DNA from: Ensifer adhaerens
Lineage (GTDB): Bacteria; Pseudomonadota; Alphaproteobacteria; Rhizobiales; Rhizobiaceae
Length of the DNA: 64,000 nt
Assembly (NCBI GenBank): GCA_900215285.1
Contig: OCMG01000004.1
Coordinates: 3,270,001 to 3,334,000 of the forward strand
Direction: 5' to 3'
In this document: piece by piece, positions 1 through 9,233 of the stretch
How positions within the stretch are numbered: position 1 is the stretch's first letter
Layout: every line of letters starts with the position of its first letter
Position numbers and translations under genes: made by a program
Notes under the pieces: model-generated
Told to the model about the DNA's origin: nothing
The model's input: the letters and a program-made list of their open reading frames with translations, nothing else
The model's database searches: none

Positions 1-194
1 TCGTCCTGCGGCGTGACGCGCTCGGGATCGCGGAAGAAGTAGGCGCACCAGAGGGTAAATACCAGGCCGACCCAGAACAGCGGCTCCCAGATCCAGCCGA
101 GGATCAGCGACGCCACGAAAAAGGCGAGGACGAAGGGATAACCTTCCTTATGCACCGGGACGATCGTGTTGCGGATCGTGTCGAACAAATTCAT
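1..194 (-). CDS. psd: Phosphatidylserine decarboxylase proenzyme, N-terminal part (cut by window edge)
   Basis: The first 64 residues read from an ATG at 192-194. They begin [20 protein letters not shown], followed by two hydrophobic stretches and an FFRDPER motif. This is the N-terminus of the alphaproteobacterial type of phosphatidylserine decarboxylase, a membrane enzyme that decarboxylates phosphatidylserine to phosphatidylethanolamine after self-cleavage to a pyruvoyl form. The C-terminal part, including the self-cleavage motif, lies beyond the left edge. The Atm1-like ABC gene lies upstream on the same strand, separated by about 390 bases that also hold a small plus-strand gene. Identification rests on strong recall of this N-terminus. 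Confidence 0.9.
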   Translation of the reverse strand, partial: MNLFDTIRNTIVPVHKEGYPFVLAFFVASLILGWIWEPLFWVGLVFTLWCAYFFRDPERVTPQD

Positions 195-384
195 GGGTCT
201 CAACCTCTATGTCTTTCACGGGTTTGATTAGCCGCATCGGCTCAAAAGGGCAACTGCCAGCGGGCGGAACCGAGCCGCTATGCCCCGCTTTCGGAACCTG
301 CGGGCCAATTCAGGCGTTGAATGGATCAGGTGCCGTCGTTTGCGACAGCATGCCATATCTCAGAATTCAACCAAGGAGGCTCGC

Positions 385-561
385 ATGAACCGCCAGGAGG
401 AAAATCTGGAAATCCGCCGGATGGCGCAGGAGGCCAATCTTGACCAGGATATCGAATCCATGGTCCCGCCGACCTCATCGACAACCGGCACCATCGTCAT
501 GATCGCCCTGCTTTGCGTGCTGGTCGTTGCAGGGCTGGCGCTCGTGTTCACGACGTTCTGA
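385..561 (+). CDS. Small single-pass membrane protein, unknown function
   Basis: A 58-residue protein starting at the ATG at 385, directly after an AAGGAGG ribosome-binding site at 372-378; this decides the start over an upstream in-frame ATG at 280. Residues 1-32 are charged and soluble-looking (MNRQEENLEIRRMAQEA). Residues about 34-57 form one hydrophobic helix ending at the C-terminus, so the topology is probably an N-terminal cytoplasmic tail with one membrane anchor. It lies between psd and the ABC exporter, opposite to both. I do not recognise a named family; the good ribosome-binding site is the main reason to believe it. Confidence 0.6.
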   Translation: MNRQEENLEIRRMAQEANLDQDIESMVPPTSSTTGTIVMIALLCVLVVAGLALVFTTF

Positions 562-583
562 TCGAACCTTGCGCGGCGCGCAG

Positions 584-2470
584 TCAGCGCGCCGGCTCCT
601 TGCGGATGATGATGCCCAGATCGTCGCTTTCGCGCACTTCCTTGAGCTTTGCTTCTGCCTGCACCGCTTCACGCTGACGGTTCCACATGCGCTCGTAGAG
701 ACCCTTCTGCTCCAGAAGTTCCCCATGCGTGCCGCGCTCGGCAATCGCTCCATCCTTCAACACAATGATCTCATCGGCGTTGATGACGGTGGAAAGGCGG
801 TGAGCGATGATCAATGTCGTGCGGTTCTTCGCCACTTCATCTAGAGCGGCCTGAATCTCCTGTTCCGTGCCGGTATCGAGTGCGGAGGTCGCCTCGTCCA
901 GCATCAGGATAGGCGGACTTTTCAGGATGGTGCGCGCGATCGCAACGCGCTGTTTCTCGCCACCCGACAGTTTCAGTCCGCGCTCGCCCACCATGGTCTT
1001 GAAGCCCTCCGGCAGGGAGCGGATGAAATTGCCGACCTGGGCGATTTCCGCCGCCTGCTCGACCTCGGCCTCGCTCGCGGAGGGTCGGCCATAGCGGATA
1101 TTGTAGGCAATCGTGTCGTTGAACAGCACTGTATCCTGAGGAACCATGCCGATGACCGCGCGCAGCGACGTCTGCGTTACGTCGCGCACGTCCTGCCCGT
1201 CGATCTTCACCGAACCCCCTTGCACGTCATAGAAGCGATAGAGAAGCCGCGAGATGGTCGACTTGCCCGCTCCCGACGGCCCCACCACGGCAATCGTCTT
1301 GCCGGCCGGCACCTTGAAGGAAATTCCCTTCAGGATCGGGCGCTGCGGATCATAGGCGAAGTGAACGTTATCGAATTCGATCTCGCCGCGTCCGATCTGG
1401 AGGTCCTGCGCGCCCGGCTTGTCGACCACTTCGGCCTTGACGTCGAGCAGCTCGAACATCTGTTCGATGTCGGTCAAACCCTGACGGATTTCGCGGTAGA
1501 CGAAACCGATGAAATTCAGCGGCACGGAAAGCTGCATGAGCATGGCATTGACGAAGACGAAATCGCCGAGCGTATGCGTGCCGTTCTTTACCGAGATCGC
1601 GGACATGACCATCATGATCGCCGTTCCGATACCGAAAATGACGGCCTGCCCGAAGTTCAGCCAGCCGAGCGAGGTCCAGACCTGTGTTGCGGCCTTTTCA
1701 TAACGCTCCATGGAGGCATCGAAACGCTTGGCTTCCATTTCCTCGTTGCCGAAATATTTCACGGTCTCGAAGTTGAGGAGCGAATCGATCGCCTTGGTGT
1801 TGGCCTCCGTGTCGGAGTTGTTCATCGTGCGGCGGATGCCGATGCGCCAGTCGCTGGCGCGCACGGTGAACCAGATGTAGAGCCACACCGTCATCGCCGT
1901 GACGAACAGATAGGAGAAACCGTAGCCCCACCAGAAGATGATGGCCGTCAACAGGAATTCGATGAGCGTGGGGATCGAGTTGAGGATGGTGAAGCGGACG
2001 ATGGTCTCGATGCCCTTCGTGCCGCGCTCGATGATGCGCGAGAGGCCGCCTGTTCGCCGCTCGAGATGGAAGCGCAGCGACAGCTGGTGCATGTGGACGA
2101 AGGTGCGGTAGGCGAGCTGGCGCACGGCATACTGACCGACGCTGGCAAAGAGCGCGTCGCGGAGCTGGTTGAGACCCGCCTGGACCAGGCGGAAGAAATT
2201 GTAGGCGAGGACCAGCATGACCGCGCCAAGAAGAATATCGGGCAGGTAATTCGGCGCCGAGTTCTTCCCGTTCAGTGCATCGGTCGCCCATTTGAACAGG
2301 TACGGCACCATGATCAGCACCGCCTTGGAGATGACCAGATAGACGGTCGCCCAGACGACGCGCATTTTCAAATCCGGCCGCTCCGCCGGCCACATGTAGG
2401 GCCAGAGGTTGCGGATCGTCGTCAACGGATTGCTGTCATCCGCCGAAACGGTTTTCTGTTCGCCTGCCAT
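584..2470 (-). CDS. ABC transporter, fused permease/ATPase of the Atm1 heavy-metal/glutathione exporter type
   Basis: A 628-residue half-transporter. The membrane domain spans residues about 35-330 and the ATPase about 360-600. Visible motifs are Walker A GPSGAGKS (397-404), signature LSGGE (501-505), Walker B ILMLDEAT (521-528) and the switch His 557. The N-terminus (LWPYMWPAERPDLKMRVVWA) is typical of the Atm1/HMT1 group, exporters of glutathione-linked sulfur or metal species located in the inner membrane of alphaproteobacteria. Family assignment is strong; the substrate is inferred. It would work as a homodimer. It lies upstream of psd on the same strand, separated by the small plus-strand ORF. 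Confidence 0.9.
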   Translation of the reverse strand: MAGEQKTVSADDSNPLTTIRNLWPYMWPAERPDLKMRVVWATVYLVISKAVLIMVPYLFKWATDALNGKNSAPNYLPDILLGAVMLVLAYNFFRLVQAGLNQLRDALFASVGQYAVRQLAYRTFVHMHQLSLRFHLERRTGGLSRIIERGTKGIETIVRFTILNSIPTLIEFLLTAIIFWWGYGFSYLFVTAMTVWLYIWFTVRASDWRIGIRRTMNNSDTEANTKAIDSLLNFETVKYFGNEEMEAKRFDASMERYEKAATQVWTSLGWLNFGQAVIFGIGTAIMMVMSAISVKNGTHTLGDFVFVNAMLMQLSVPLNFIGFVYREIRQGLTDIEQMFELLDVKAEVVDKPGAQDLQIGRGEIEFDNVHFAYDPQRPILKGISFKVPAGKTIAVVGPSGAGKSTISRLLYRFYDVQGGSVKIDGQDVRDVTQTSLRAVIGMVPQDTVLFNDTIAYNIRYGRPSASEAEVEQAAEIAQVGNFIRSLPEGFKTMVGERGLKLSGGEKQRVAIARTILKSPPILMLDEATSALDTGTEQEIQAALDEVAKNRTTLIIAHRLSTVINADEIIVLKDGAIAERGTHGELLEQKGLYERMWNRQREAVQAEAKLKEVRESDDLGIIIRKEPAR

Positions 2471-2571
2471 GAAGCGCCCTGCCCTGCTCTTTAGATCTGC
2501 ATTTCCGAAGGGAAACCCGGGTCCGTTTCATGGACATGCGGGAGAATGCTCGGGTTGCCTTGGGATACGAA

Positions 2572-2602
2572 AGGCGCGGCCTCGTCCCCGGAAACCGCGC
2601 CT
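2572..2602 (-). terminator. Possible terminator hairpin after the LysM gene
   Basis: Perfect 8-bp inverted repeat, AGGCGCGG at 2572-2579 and CCGCGCCT at 2595-2602, about 50 bases past the stop of the LysM gene and before the ABC gene. Neither side has a real T-run, so a rho-independent terminator is only one reading. Confidence 0.35.
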
Positions 2603-2653
2603 CTCAAATAAGATTAACCATCGCCGCCTGCAATCCCGCAGGCTCACTAAAAT

Positions 2654-4786
2654 TCAATGCTTCATGCGAAGCTCGCGATTTGCCTTTTCGGCGTCCTCGT
2701 CGGATTGCGTGACCTTGCCCGGCACGCCAAAGACCTGGCCTGGGGCAATCTTGTTCGGATTGTCGATCAGATCCTGGTTGGCAAGATAAATGGTTGTGTA
2801 ACGAATGCCACGACCATAGACGCGGCGCGAAATCTGCCACAGCGTGTCGCCCTTGCGGATGATGACGCTGTCCTTGCTCTCCTTGAGCGGCGCCTGTTCG
2901 ATCGACTTCGGCGCATCGGCGGCGGGCGCGGGTTGTGCCGGCGCATTCGCAGCCTGCTCGCCAGCCGTCGCGGGTGCGGCTGTCGAATTCGCGGCGGTGG
3001 CCGGTGCCGCGGGCTTGGCGACGTCCGGCATCGCGTCTCGCGCGGCGGCCTCGACGCCTGCAATGGCGGCACCGACACTCTTGGGGTCATCGCCGGCGGC
3101 CTGCAGCAGCTTGAGCGCCCCTTCGGCCGACTTGCCCACCTTGGCGGCGAGTGCAACGACATCGGCCCCTGCATCGGCAGCGGGCTTGAAATCGGCGAGC
3201 GCCTTCAGGGCGAACTGCGTTGCCGAGCGCGCGGCAGCCAGCTGGTCCTTGGCCGGCGTGCTGCCATTGGCAAACAAGCCCTTGAGCAGCACCAGCGCCT
3301 TGGCGGCCTCCTCGCGCAGTTGCTCCAGCTGGCTCAGGGCAGGCTGTGACGCGGCTGTCGCACCGCCGGCGGTGCCCGGCTTGGCCGTGTCGGCAACAAC
3401 AGAAACCTGATCGCCGGCCGGACGGTTGAATGGGACGGAGGCGCGGACCACGACCTTCGAGCCGGTCTGATCCATGAGATCGGCGCGTATGATGTGATTG
3501 CCCGTCGAAAGGGGCATGATGTTCTCGGCTTCGAAATGTCCGCTTTCGGCCGATTTCGTGACTTCGATCAGCTTGTCGTCGGCAAAGACCTGAACCGTCG
3601 CCTGCGGGCGAGTGCTGCCGGCGACGAAGATCTTGTCCCCTTCGATCTCGACCGCATCGATGCGGATGGCCGCAGCTTCTGTGGCCTTCTGTGGCGCGTC
3701 AGTGGCCGCCGGCGCGGAAGGCGGCGCGCCTGCAATAGCGGGCGCGCTGGTCGCCAGCGTCTTCGATGCATCGGGAAGCGGCGGCACGCCTGCCGCCGAG
3801 GCATCACTCCCAGCGGGTTTCGCATCGCCAGCCGGGCCGGCCGCCTGCGCAACCTGCGTTCCGGCCTCCGGCTTTGTCAGAATTCGACTTGCCTCACCCG
3901 GCTTGGTCACCATGGCGAGCAGCTTGCCTTCGTTCCCGTTCGGAACGGAGACTGTCGCAACCTCGGCGGAGACGACAGCCGTACCGTCCGCGCCCGTCGC
4001 CTTGAGCACCAGCGAATGGTCGCCGGGTTCGAGGGGCTTGTCGAGGGCGATAGCGAAATCTCCGCTTGGACCGGAGGTCGCGGATCCGATCACCTTGTCG
4101 CCATCCATGATCTCGACACGGGCTTTTGGCGCTGCACTGCCAGCAATCACCGTCGATCCGTCCTTTTCGACGCGGAGCACGTCGAAGGTCGGAAGGCCGT
4201 CATCGACGGCGGGAGACACAGGCGCCTGAGGCGCGGCAGGCGCATTATTCTTTCGGGCTGTCTTGTCGCTGAAGAGAGCCGCGATCTTCGCGGCCGCGTC
4301 TGCAGCCTCGCCGGCATCGTTCGGAATGGACTTCAGCGCCGAAAGCGCCTTGGTGGCGCTCGCAGAAAGGCCGGTGACCAGACCGCCGACGGTCGCGTCA
4401 GCCCCGTCCGGAGCCTTGAAATCGGCAATGGCCTGGAGCGCGACCTGAAGCTTTGCCTTGGCGTCCGCGAGTTCGGCGTCAGTCGGCACCTTGCCGTTGG
4501 CATAGAGGGTCCGCAGGCTTTCCGATGCGGCGCTCGCGTCGGCCTTCAGTCGATTCATCTTCTGCAGGAGTTCGGCACCCGATACCGCCACCTTCGGTGG
4601 CGTATCCGCACCGCTGCTCGCCGGCGTGCTGCTTGCGGAAGATTGCGCCGTATCCGTCACGGTCTTGCCGGCATCGATGGCGACGTTCTTGCCGCCATTG
4701 ATTTGTGGCAGGACGAAAAAGATCATGACGGCCGATGCAATCACAAGCACCAGGATCGCGAGCCAGATGGCGCGATTGTTCTGCAT
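2654..4786 (-). CDS. Large inner-membrane-anchored LysM protein with duplicated helical and Ig-like modules
   Basis: A 710-residue protein from the ATG at 4784-4786, preceded by GGAGA; a TTG at 4798 is a weaker alternative. Residues about 5-27 form a signal anchor. Then come an Ala-rich helical module (about 72-172), an Ig-like beta module (about 200-283), a Pro/Ala linker, a second Ig-like module (about 374-453), a second helical module (about 484-586), another linker and a C-terminal LysM domain (about 640-692, with RKGDTLWQISRRVYG). LysM binds peptidoglycan, so the protein probably tethers the membrane to the wall. The two helical modules resemble each other ([YF]ANG..P...[EQ]LA...ADFK), as do the two Ig-like ones, giving a mirror order. 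Function is unknown. Confidence 0.85.
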   Translation of the reverse strand: MQNNRAIWLAILVLVIASAVMIFFVLPQINGGKNVAIDAGKTVTDTAQSSASSTPASSGADTPPKVAVSGAELLQKMNRLKADASAASESLRTLYANGKVPTDAELADAKAKLQVALQAIADFKAPDGADATVGGLVTGLSASATKALSALKSIPNDAGEAADAAAKIAALFSDKTARKNNAPAAPQAPVSPAVDDGLPTFDVLRVEKDGSTVIAGSAAPKARVEIMDGDKVIGSATSGPSGDFAIALDKPLEPGDHSLVLKATGADGTAVVSAEVATVSVPNGNEGKLLAMVTKPGEASRILTKPEAGTQVAQAAGPAGDAKPAGSDASAAGVPPLPDASKTLATSAPAIAGAPPSAPAATDAPQKATEAAAIRIDAVEIEGDKIFVAGSTRPQATVQVFADDKLIEVTKSAESGHFEAENIMPLSTGNHIIRADLMDQTGSKVVVRASVPFNRPAGDQVSVVADTAKPGTAGGATAASQPALSQLEQLREEAAKALVLLKGLFANGSTPAKDQLAAARSATQFALKALADFKPAADAGADVVALAAKVGKSAEGALKLLQAAGDDPKSVGAAIAGVEAAARDAMPDVAKPAAPATAANSTAAPATAGEQAANAPAQPAPAADAPKSIEQAPLKESKDSVIIRKGDTLWQISRRVYGRGIRYTTIYLANQDLIDNPNKIAPGQVFGVPGKVTQSDEDAEKANRELRMKH

Positions 4787-4949
4787 TTCTGTCTCCAAAC
4801 GAGCGCCTGCGCCGACGTTCCGGTCGGCTTGTCCCCATCATCAAAGAGCTAAACTCTTATCCATGGTTTCACAAGGTATTTCAACGAAATCCGGTTAACG
4901 GGAGAGGCCGTTCTTGACGGCCGGGAGGGCGAAAGGCCATGCTTGGATC

Positions 4950-5561
4950 ATGACACAAGACAACTCCCAGATTCGAAACATCTGCGTCTATTGCGGCTCG
5001 CAGCCGGGACGCGATCCTTCCCACCTTCAGGCAGGCCGCGTGCTCGGCAAGGCCATTGCCGAAAACGGCCTTCGCCTCGTCTATGGCGGCGGCATGCGCG
5101 GCATCATGGGCGCCGTCGCCTCCGGCGTCATGTCACATGGCGGCAAGGTCCTTGGAATCATTCCTGAATTCCTTATGGACAAGGAAGCCTCCAAACATGA
5201 ACTGACATCACTGACCGAAGTCATCGTGACGGCTGACATGCACCAGCGCAAGCACCGCATGTTCGAGGAGGCGGATGCCTTCGTCACGCTGCCTGGCGGC
5301 ATCGGCACGCTGGAGGAGATCGTCGAGATCATGACCTGGGCACAGCTCGGCCGCCATCGCAAGCCGATGGTGTTTGCCAATATCAACGGCTTCTGGGACC
5401 CGATGCTTTCGTTGCTCGACCACATGCGCGGGCAAGGCTTCATCCATACCGGCCATCTCGTGCAGCCGTTGGTGATCGACAAGGCGGGGGACATCGTGCC
5501 GGCCATTCTGGCGGCGGGCACGGGCAATGGTGCAGACCAGGCGGTCATCGAGAAGCTGTAA
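4950..5561 (+). CDS. LOG-family (TIGR00730) nucleotide 5'-monophosphate phosphoribohydrolase
   Basis: A 203-residue Rossmann-fold protein of the LOG (lonely guy) family, which hydrolyses nucleoside monophosphates, including cytokinin ribotides, to base plus ribose 5-phosphate. It begins with a conserved ICVYCGSQPG strand and carries the family motif PGGIGTLEE and an upstream GGGMRGIMGAVA loop. I prefer the ATG at 4950 because the family starts just before the CVYCGS strand; a TTG at 4914 has a better ribosome-binding site (GGGAGAGG) and would add 12 residues. It is divergent from the LysM gene, with about 160 bases between. Whether it makes cytokinin or serves purine salvage cannot be told. 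Confidence 0.88.
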   Translation: MTQDNSQIRNICVYCGSQPGRDPSHLQAGRVLGKAIAENGLRLVYGGGMRGIMGAVASGVMSHGGKVLGIIPEFLMDKEASKHELTSLTEVIVTADMHQRKHRMFEEADAFVTLPGGIGTLEEIVEIMTWAQLGRHRKPMVFANINGFWDPMLSLLDHMRGQGFIHTGHLVQPLVIDKAGDIVPAILAAGTGNGADQAVIEKL

Positions 5562-5675
5562 GGGATGTGAACCCCGTTTTGCCTCGTCGTTATTGTGCCG
5601 TTTGGGCACGGTCACGACCCGGGAACCGTCTGTCCCGAGCAATCCCGGGAAAGACGGCCGAGTGGCAATGTGCGC

Positions 5676-6584
5676 TCACCGCATGAAAATCAGCGCACTT
5701 CCAACAACAACGAGAAACGCGCCGACCCAGGCGCCCGGAGCGGGCATCTCTTTCGTCTTCAGCCAGATCAGCGGCAATTGCAACGCGGGTGCGGTGGCAG
5801 CCAGGGTCGAGACAATACCGACCTTGCCGCCGGCAAGCGCGTAGAGGATCAGGGTCATGCCGATCATCATGCCGATGAAACCGACGAAGGCGGTGTAGGC
5901 GGCGATCTTCGGCGTCAGCGGGCCCTTCGGCACGACCATATCGAGGGGCGCGAGGCGAAAAAGATTGAAGGCGATGATCGAGATGCCGACGCGGTAGAAG
6001 GAGATGAGGAACGGGTCGATACCCGTTTCCATGACGGGACGGGCGAGAATGGAGCCTGCGGCCTGCCCCAGCGCCGCGAGCAGGCCGAGCGCCACGCCCT
6101 GCCAGAGCGGACCTTTCACGCTTTCCCATTGATGCAGTTGCGACCTTCGCTTGCCGAAGACGATGGCCAGCAGCACGCCGGCAAAGGCGACGCCGGCGCC
6201 CGAAAGACCGAGCGGCGTCAGGGTTTCGCCCAGGAAGAGCCAGCCGAGCAGAATGGAGAGCGGCGCGTGCATGGCGAAGAGGATGGAGGTGCGGCGCGGC
6301 CCCATGCGGGCAAGCGTGGCAAAAAGCACCACATCGCCGATGAAGATGCCGGCAAGGCCCGAGAGCAGCACCGGCGCCACCTGCCAGCCTTCCAGCCAGT
6401 GCCATTTTCCCGTCGCCGTCAGGTAAACGACCAGCATGGCAAGCACCGCGGTCATGCGGTAGCGCGAGAATGTATAGGCGCCCAGATGGTTGACGGGGAG
6501 CGTCGCGACGATCCCGGTGATCGCCCAGAGCATCGCACCGGCTAGTGCCGCCAATTCGTGGATAGGCAATGCTTGCATGGGCAT
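5676..6584 (-). CDS. EamA/DMT-family transporter
   Basis: A hydrophobic protein of about 302 residues with ten predicted membrane segments in two EamA repeats, the drug/metabolite transporter superfamily fold. I start it at the ATG at 6582-6584, five bases after the rarD stop; the open frame reaches further up to 6620 but that part overlaps rarD. The first helix (LAALAGAMLWAITGIVATLP) is typical of the family. It is the distal gene of a two-gene unit with rarD, so the two are probably co-transcribed. The substrate cannot be read from sequence; DMT members export amino acids, metabolites or drugs. Confidence 0.8.
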   Translation of the reverse strand: MPMQALPIHELAALAGAMLWAITGIVATLPVNHLGAYTFSRYRMTAVLAMLVVYLTATGKWHWLEGWQVAPVLLSGLAGIFIGDVVLFATLARMGPRRTSILFAMHAPLSILLGWLFLGETLTPLGLSGAGVAFAGVLLAIVFGKRRSQLHQWESVKGPLWQGVALGLLAALGQAAGSILARPVMETGIDPFLISFYRVGISIIAFNLFRLAPLDMVVPKGPLTPKIAAYTAFVGFIGMMIGMTLILYALAGGKVGIVSTLAATAPALQLPLIWLKTKEMPAPGAWVGAFLVVVGSALIFMR

Positions 6585-6588
6585 TTTA

Positions 6589-7515
6589 TCATGCCTGCCT
6601 GATGGATTTGTGCGAGGCAAGCGCCCGGATCATCGGCCAGGTGAAGACGAGGAGCGCCGCCCAGATGAAGGCGAAGGCAACAAGCTGCGACAGGCCGAAA
6701 GGTTCCTTGAAGACGAAAACGGCGGTGATGAAGATCATCGTGGGCGCGATATACTGCATGATGCCGATGGTGCTGAGCCGCAACAGCTTCGCACCGTTGG
6801 CATAAAGCATCAGCGGCACGGCCGTGACGAAGCCGCAGGCCAGCAGCCACAGGACATCCGCATAGCCGGTATCGCCGAAATGCCCTTGCCCGCTCGTCTC
6901 CAGATAACCGATATAGGCCAAGGCCGGAACCGAGAGCAGCATGACTTCGAGCAGGAAGCCCTGATTGGGGCCGACGGGAAGCGTCTTGCGGAAAAAGGCA
7001 TAGAAGCCCCATGAGATTGCAAGACTGAGTGACACCCATGGCAGGCCGCCGGCCTCGACCGTCAGGATCGCAACCGCACAGACGGCCAGGCCGATGGCCA
7101 CCCATTGCGAAGTGGAAAGCTTTTCACGCAGCAGGACCGCGCCGAGAAAGACCGAGAAGAGTGGGTTGATATAATAGCCGAGTGCGGATTCCAGCGCCCG
7201 GCCCGCCGCAATCGACCAGACATAGATCCCCCAGTTGATCGTGATGATCGAGGCCGTCACTGCCGCCATCAACAGCGTGCGCGGCGATTTCAGCGCCATC
7301 TTGAGGTCGGCGGTACGGCCGGTGGCGATCAGCACAGCGCCGGCGATCGGGATCGACCAGATGACGCGATGGGCGATGATCTCCGGTGCCGGTATATGGG
7401 CAATCGCCTTCATGAACAGCGGCAGGAAGCCCCACAGAAAATAGGCCGCAAGGGCAAAGGCAAAACCACGAGGACTGTCGCCGGAGGGAACACCGGAGGC
7501 GGGGGAAGAAGACAT
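6589..7515 (-). CDS. rarD: RarD-type EamA permease
   Basis: A 308-residue membrane protein with about ten helices. The opening (GFAFALAAYFLWGFLPLFMKA) and the following IPAPEIIAHRVIWS motif identify the RarD branch of the DMT superfamily, proteins of unknown substrate first named for chloramphenicol sensitivity. Start is the ATG at 7513-7515. The second EamA transporter follows only five bases after its stop, so the two are translationally close and probably form one operon. The region 7516-7691 is shared with the divergent sugar dehydrogenase gene and must hold both promoters. Confidence 0.87.
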   Translation of the reverse strand: MSSSPASGVPSGDSPRGFAFALAAYFLWGFLPLFMKAIAHIPAPEIIAHRVIWSIPIAGAVLIATGRTADLKMALKSPRTLLMAAVTASIITINWGIYVWSIAAGRALESALGYYINPLFSVFLGAVLLREKLSTSQWVAIGLAVCAVAILTVEAGGLPWVSLSLAISWGFYAFFRKTLPVGPNQGFLLEVMLLSVPALAYIGYLETSGQGHFGDTGYADVLWLLACGFVTAVPLMLYANGAKLLRLSTIGIMQYIAPTMIFITAVFVFKEPFGLSQLVAFAFIWAALLVFTWPMIRALASHKSIRQA

Positions 7516-7691
7516 GCGAAGCGCTCAATTTAAGTCGGGATTTACTTTTTGTAATCGAATGGATCCAGATCGACCAATTCATTCTGGTGAAGCGTTACTC
7601 TGGAGTCAGATACATCCTCCTCTGCCTCAGGGGTGGAAACCATGGGCATGCGGCCCCATATGCGACCAGACACCAAGCCCAGGAGGATGGC

Positions 7692-8915
7692 ATGAAGACG
7701 ACGTGGACCGCCGCAGTGATCACTCTCGCCGCCCTCGCCGCCTCACCAGGCTTTGCGCAAGTCAACGGCGCGAAGGTGAAGGAAAGCAGCGATCCACCTT
7801 TCAAACTCTCCAAGATCACGCAATTCGACTACCCTTGGAAGATCGCCTTCCTGCCCGATGGGCGCATGTTGGTGACGGAAAAGCCCGGCAAGCTCTGGAT
7901 CGCGACGCAGAAGGGTCAGAAGGTCGAAGTCAAGGGCGTCCCGAAGGTGGAATATGAAGGCCAGGGCGGGCTGCTGGGCGTGTACCTTTCGCCGACCTTC
8001 GACAAGGATCAGGGCGTCTATCTCACCTATTCCGAACCCGGGGACGGCGGATCCAGTCTGGCGCTTGCCCGCGCCACGCTCGCCGAGGGCAACACGCCGG
8101 CGCTGAAAGATCTGAATGTCATCTGGCGCGAAATGCCGAAGGGCCATGGCGGGCAGTTCGGCGGGGCAGTCGCCTTTTCGCCGGACGGGAAATATCTGTT
8201 TCTGGCGGTCGGCGACCGCCAGCGCATGACGCCGGCGCAGGATATGGACCTGGCGCTCGGCAAGGTGCTGCGTCTGACGCTGGATGGCAAGGCCGCGCCG
8301 GGCAATCCGTTTGCGGACAAAGAGGGCGCGAAGACCGTGCCGGTGATCGCCCCGCCGCGCGATACGGAAGCCGCAAAGAAAGCGCCCGTCGTCAGCCGCT
8401 ACACGTTCAAGGACAGGAACCCCTACCCCGCCGAAATCTGGACGCTCGGCCACCGCAACCCTTACGGTCTCGCCTTCTCTCCCGATGGCCGGCTCTGGGG
8501 TCTGGAGCACGGCCCGCGCGGAGGCGACGAGTTGAACCTCATTGAGCCGGGGAAGAATTACGGCTGGCCGCTTGTCTCCTATTCGACCAACTATAACGGC
8601 GTGCCGATCCCCAGCCCCGACACAAGGCCGGACCTGCAGAAGCCCGTCATCTACTGGACGCCGGTGATTGCCCCGAGCGACCTCATCTTCTATCGCGGCA
8701 GCCTCTTCAAGGACTGGAACGGCTCTGCGCTTGCCGGCGGTCTCGGCAGCATGACGCTGTCGCGCATCGCGTTTGACGGGAAAGGCGGTGCGGTTCCGAA
8801 AGAGCGCTGGGATGTGGGGTTCAGGTTGCGCGATATAGAGGAAGCGCCGGACGGGTCGCTCTGGATGATCGCGGATGACGAGCCGGGGGGGCTTTATAAG
8901 GCGGTGCCGAAGTGA
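7692..8915 (+). CDS. Periplasmic PQQ-dependent sugar (aldose/sorbosone) dehydrogenase family protein
   Basis: A 407-residue secreted protein starting at the ATG at 7692, six bases after AGGAGG (7681-7686). Residues 1-22 (MKTTWTAAVITLAALAASPG) form a Sec signal peptide ending near GFAQ. The rest is a six-bladed beta-propeller of the soluble glucose/sorbosone dehydrogenase family (GSDH), with the recognisable GGLLGV, HGGQFGGAVAFSPDGKYLF, LGHRNPYGLAFSPDG and GGDELN motifs. Such enzymes oxidise aldoses with PQQ in the periplasm; several family members, such as YliI of E. coli, have uncertain substrates. No PQQ synthesis genes lie in the window. It is divergent from rarD. Confidence 0.88.
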   Translation: MKTTWTAAVITLAALAASPGFAQVNGAKVKESSDPPFKLSKITQFDYPWKIAFLPDGRMLVTEKPGKLWIATQKGQKVEVKGVPKVEYEGQGGLLGVYLSPTFDKDQGVYLTYSEPGDGGSSLALARATLAEGNTPALKDLNVIWREMPKGHGGQFGGAVAFSPDGKYLFLAVGDRQRMTPAQDMDLALGKVLRLTLDGKAAPGNPFADKEGAKTVPVIAPPRDTEAAKKAPVVSRYTFKDRNPYPAEIWTLGHRNPYGLAFSPDGRLWGLEHGPRGGDELNLIEPGKNYGWPLVSYSTNYNGVPIPSPDTRPDLQKPVIYWTPVIAPSDLIFYRGSLFKDWNGSALAGGLGSMTLSRIAFDGKGGAVPKERWDVGFRLRDIEEAPDGSLWMIADDEPGGLYKAVPK

Positions 8916-8918
8916 GGC

Positions 8919-9233
8919 TTACGATAGCCGCTCTCCCAACAAATCCGGCGTGACATTACGTCCCTTTGCGAAAAGGCCAAGAATGATCACCGTGTCGTCC
9001 GTAACGACAAAACCGATACTGAGGCGGCGACGGTAGCCTATGATTCGAAGGCCTTCGATTTTACTCTCGCGGAACGTACCGCGTTTTGGAAAGCCGGCGA
9101 GGCTTTCGATGAAGTCCAGCAAGCCGTCAATATAACGCGAGGCAACCAGGGGACCGGCATTGAGTGCAACGGTGTCGAAGAGATCGTCCACTTCGCGCTG
9201 GGCCGCCGGATGGAAGACGACCTTGAACGCCAT
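8919..9233 (-). CDS. RelE/ParE-type toxin of a type II toxin-antitoxin pair
   Basis: A 104-residue basic protein with the RelE/ParE fold pattern: an N-terminal strand (MAFKVVFHPAAQREVDDLFD), two helices, then beta strands including GLRIIGYRRRLSIGFVVTDDTVIILGL. ParE-branch toxins poison DNA gyrase, and RelE-branch ones cleave ribosome-bound mRNA; the sequence suggests the ParE side but that is not certain. The ATG shares one base with the antitoxin stop (TAATG), so the pair is translationally coupled, antitoxin first. Its stop lies four bases from the convergent dehydrogenase stop. Confidence 0.85.
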   Translation of the reverse strand: MAFKVVFHPAAQREVDDLFDTVALNAGPLVASRYIDGLLDFIESLAGFPKRGTFRESKIEGLRIIGYRRRLSIGFVVTDDTVIILGLFAKGRNVTPDLLGERLS

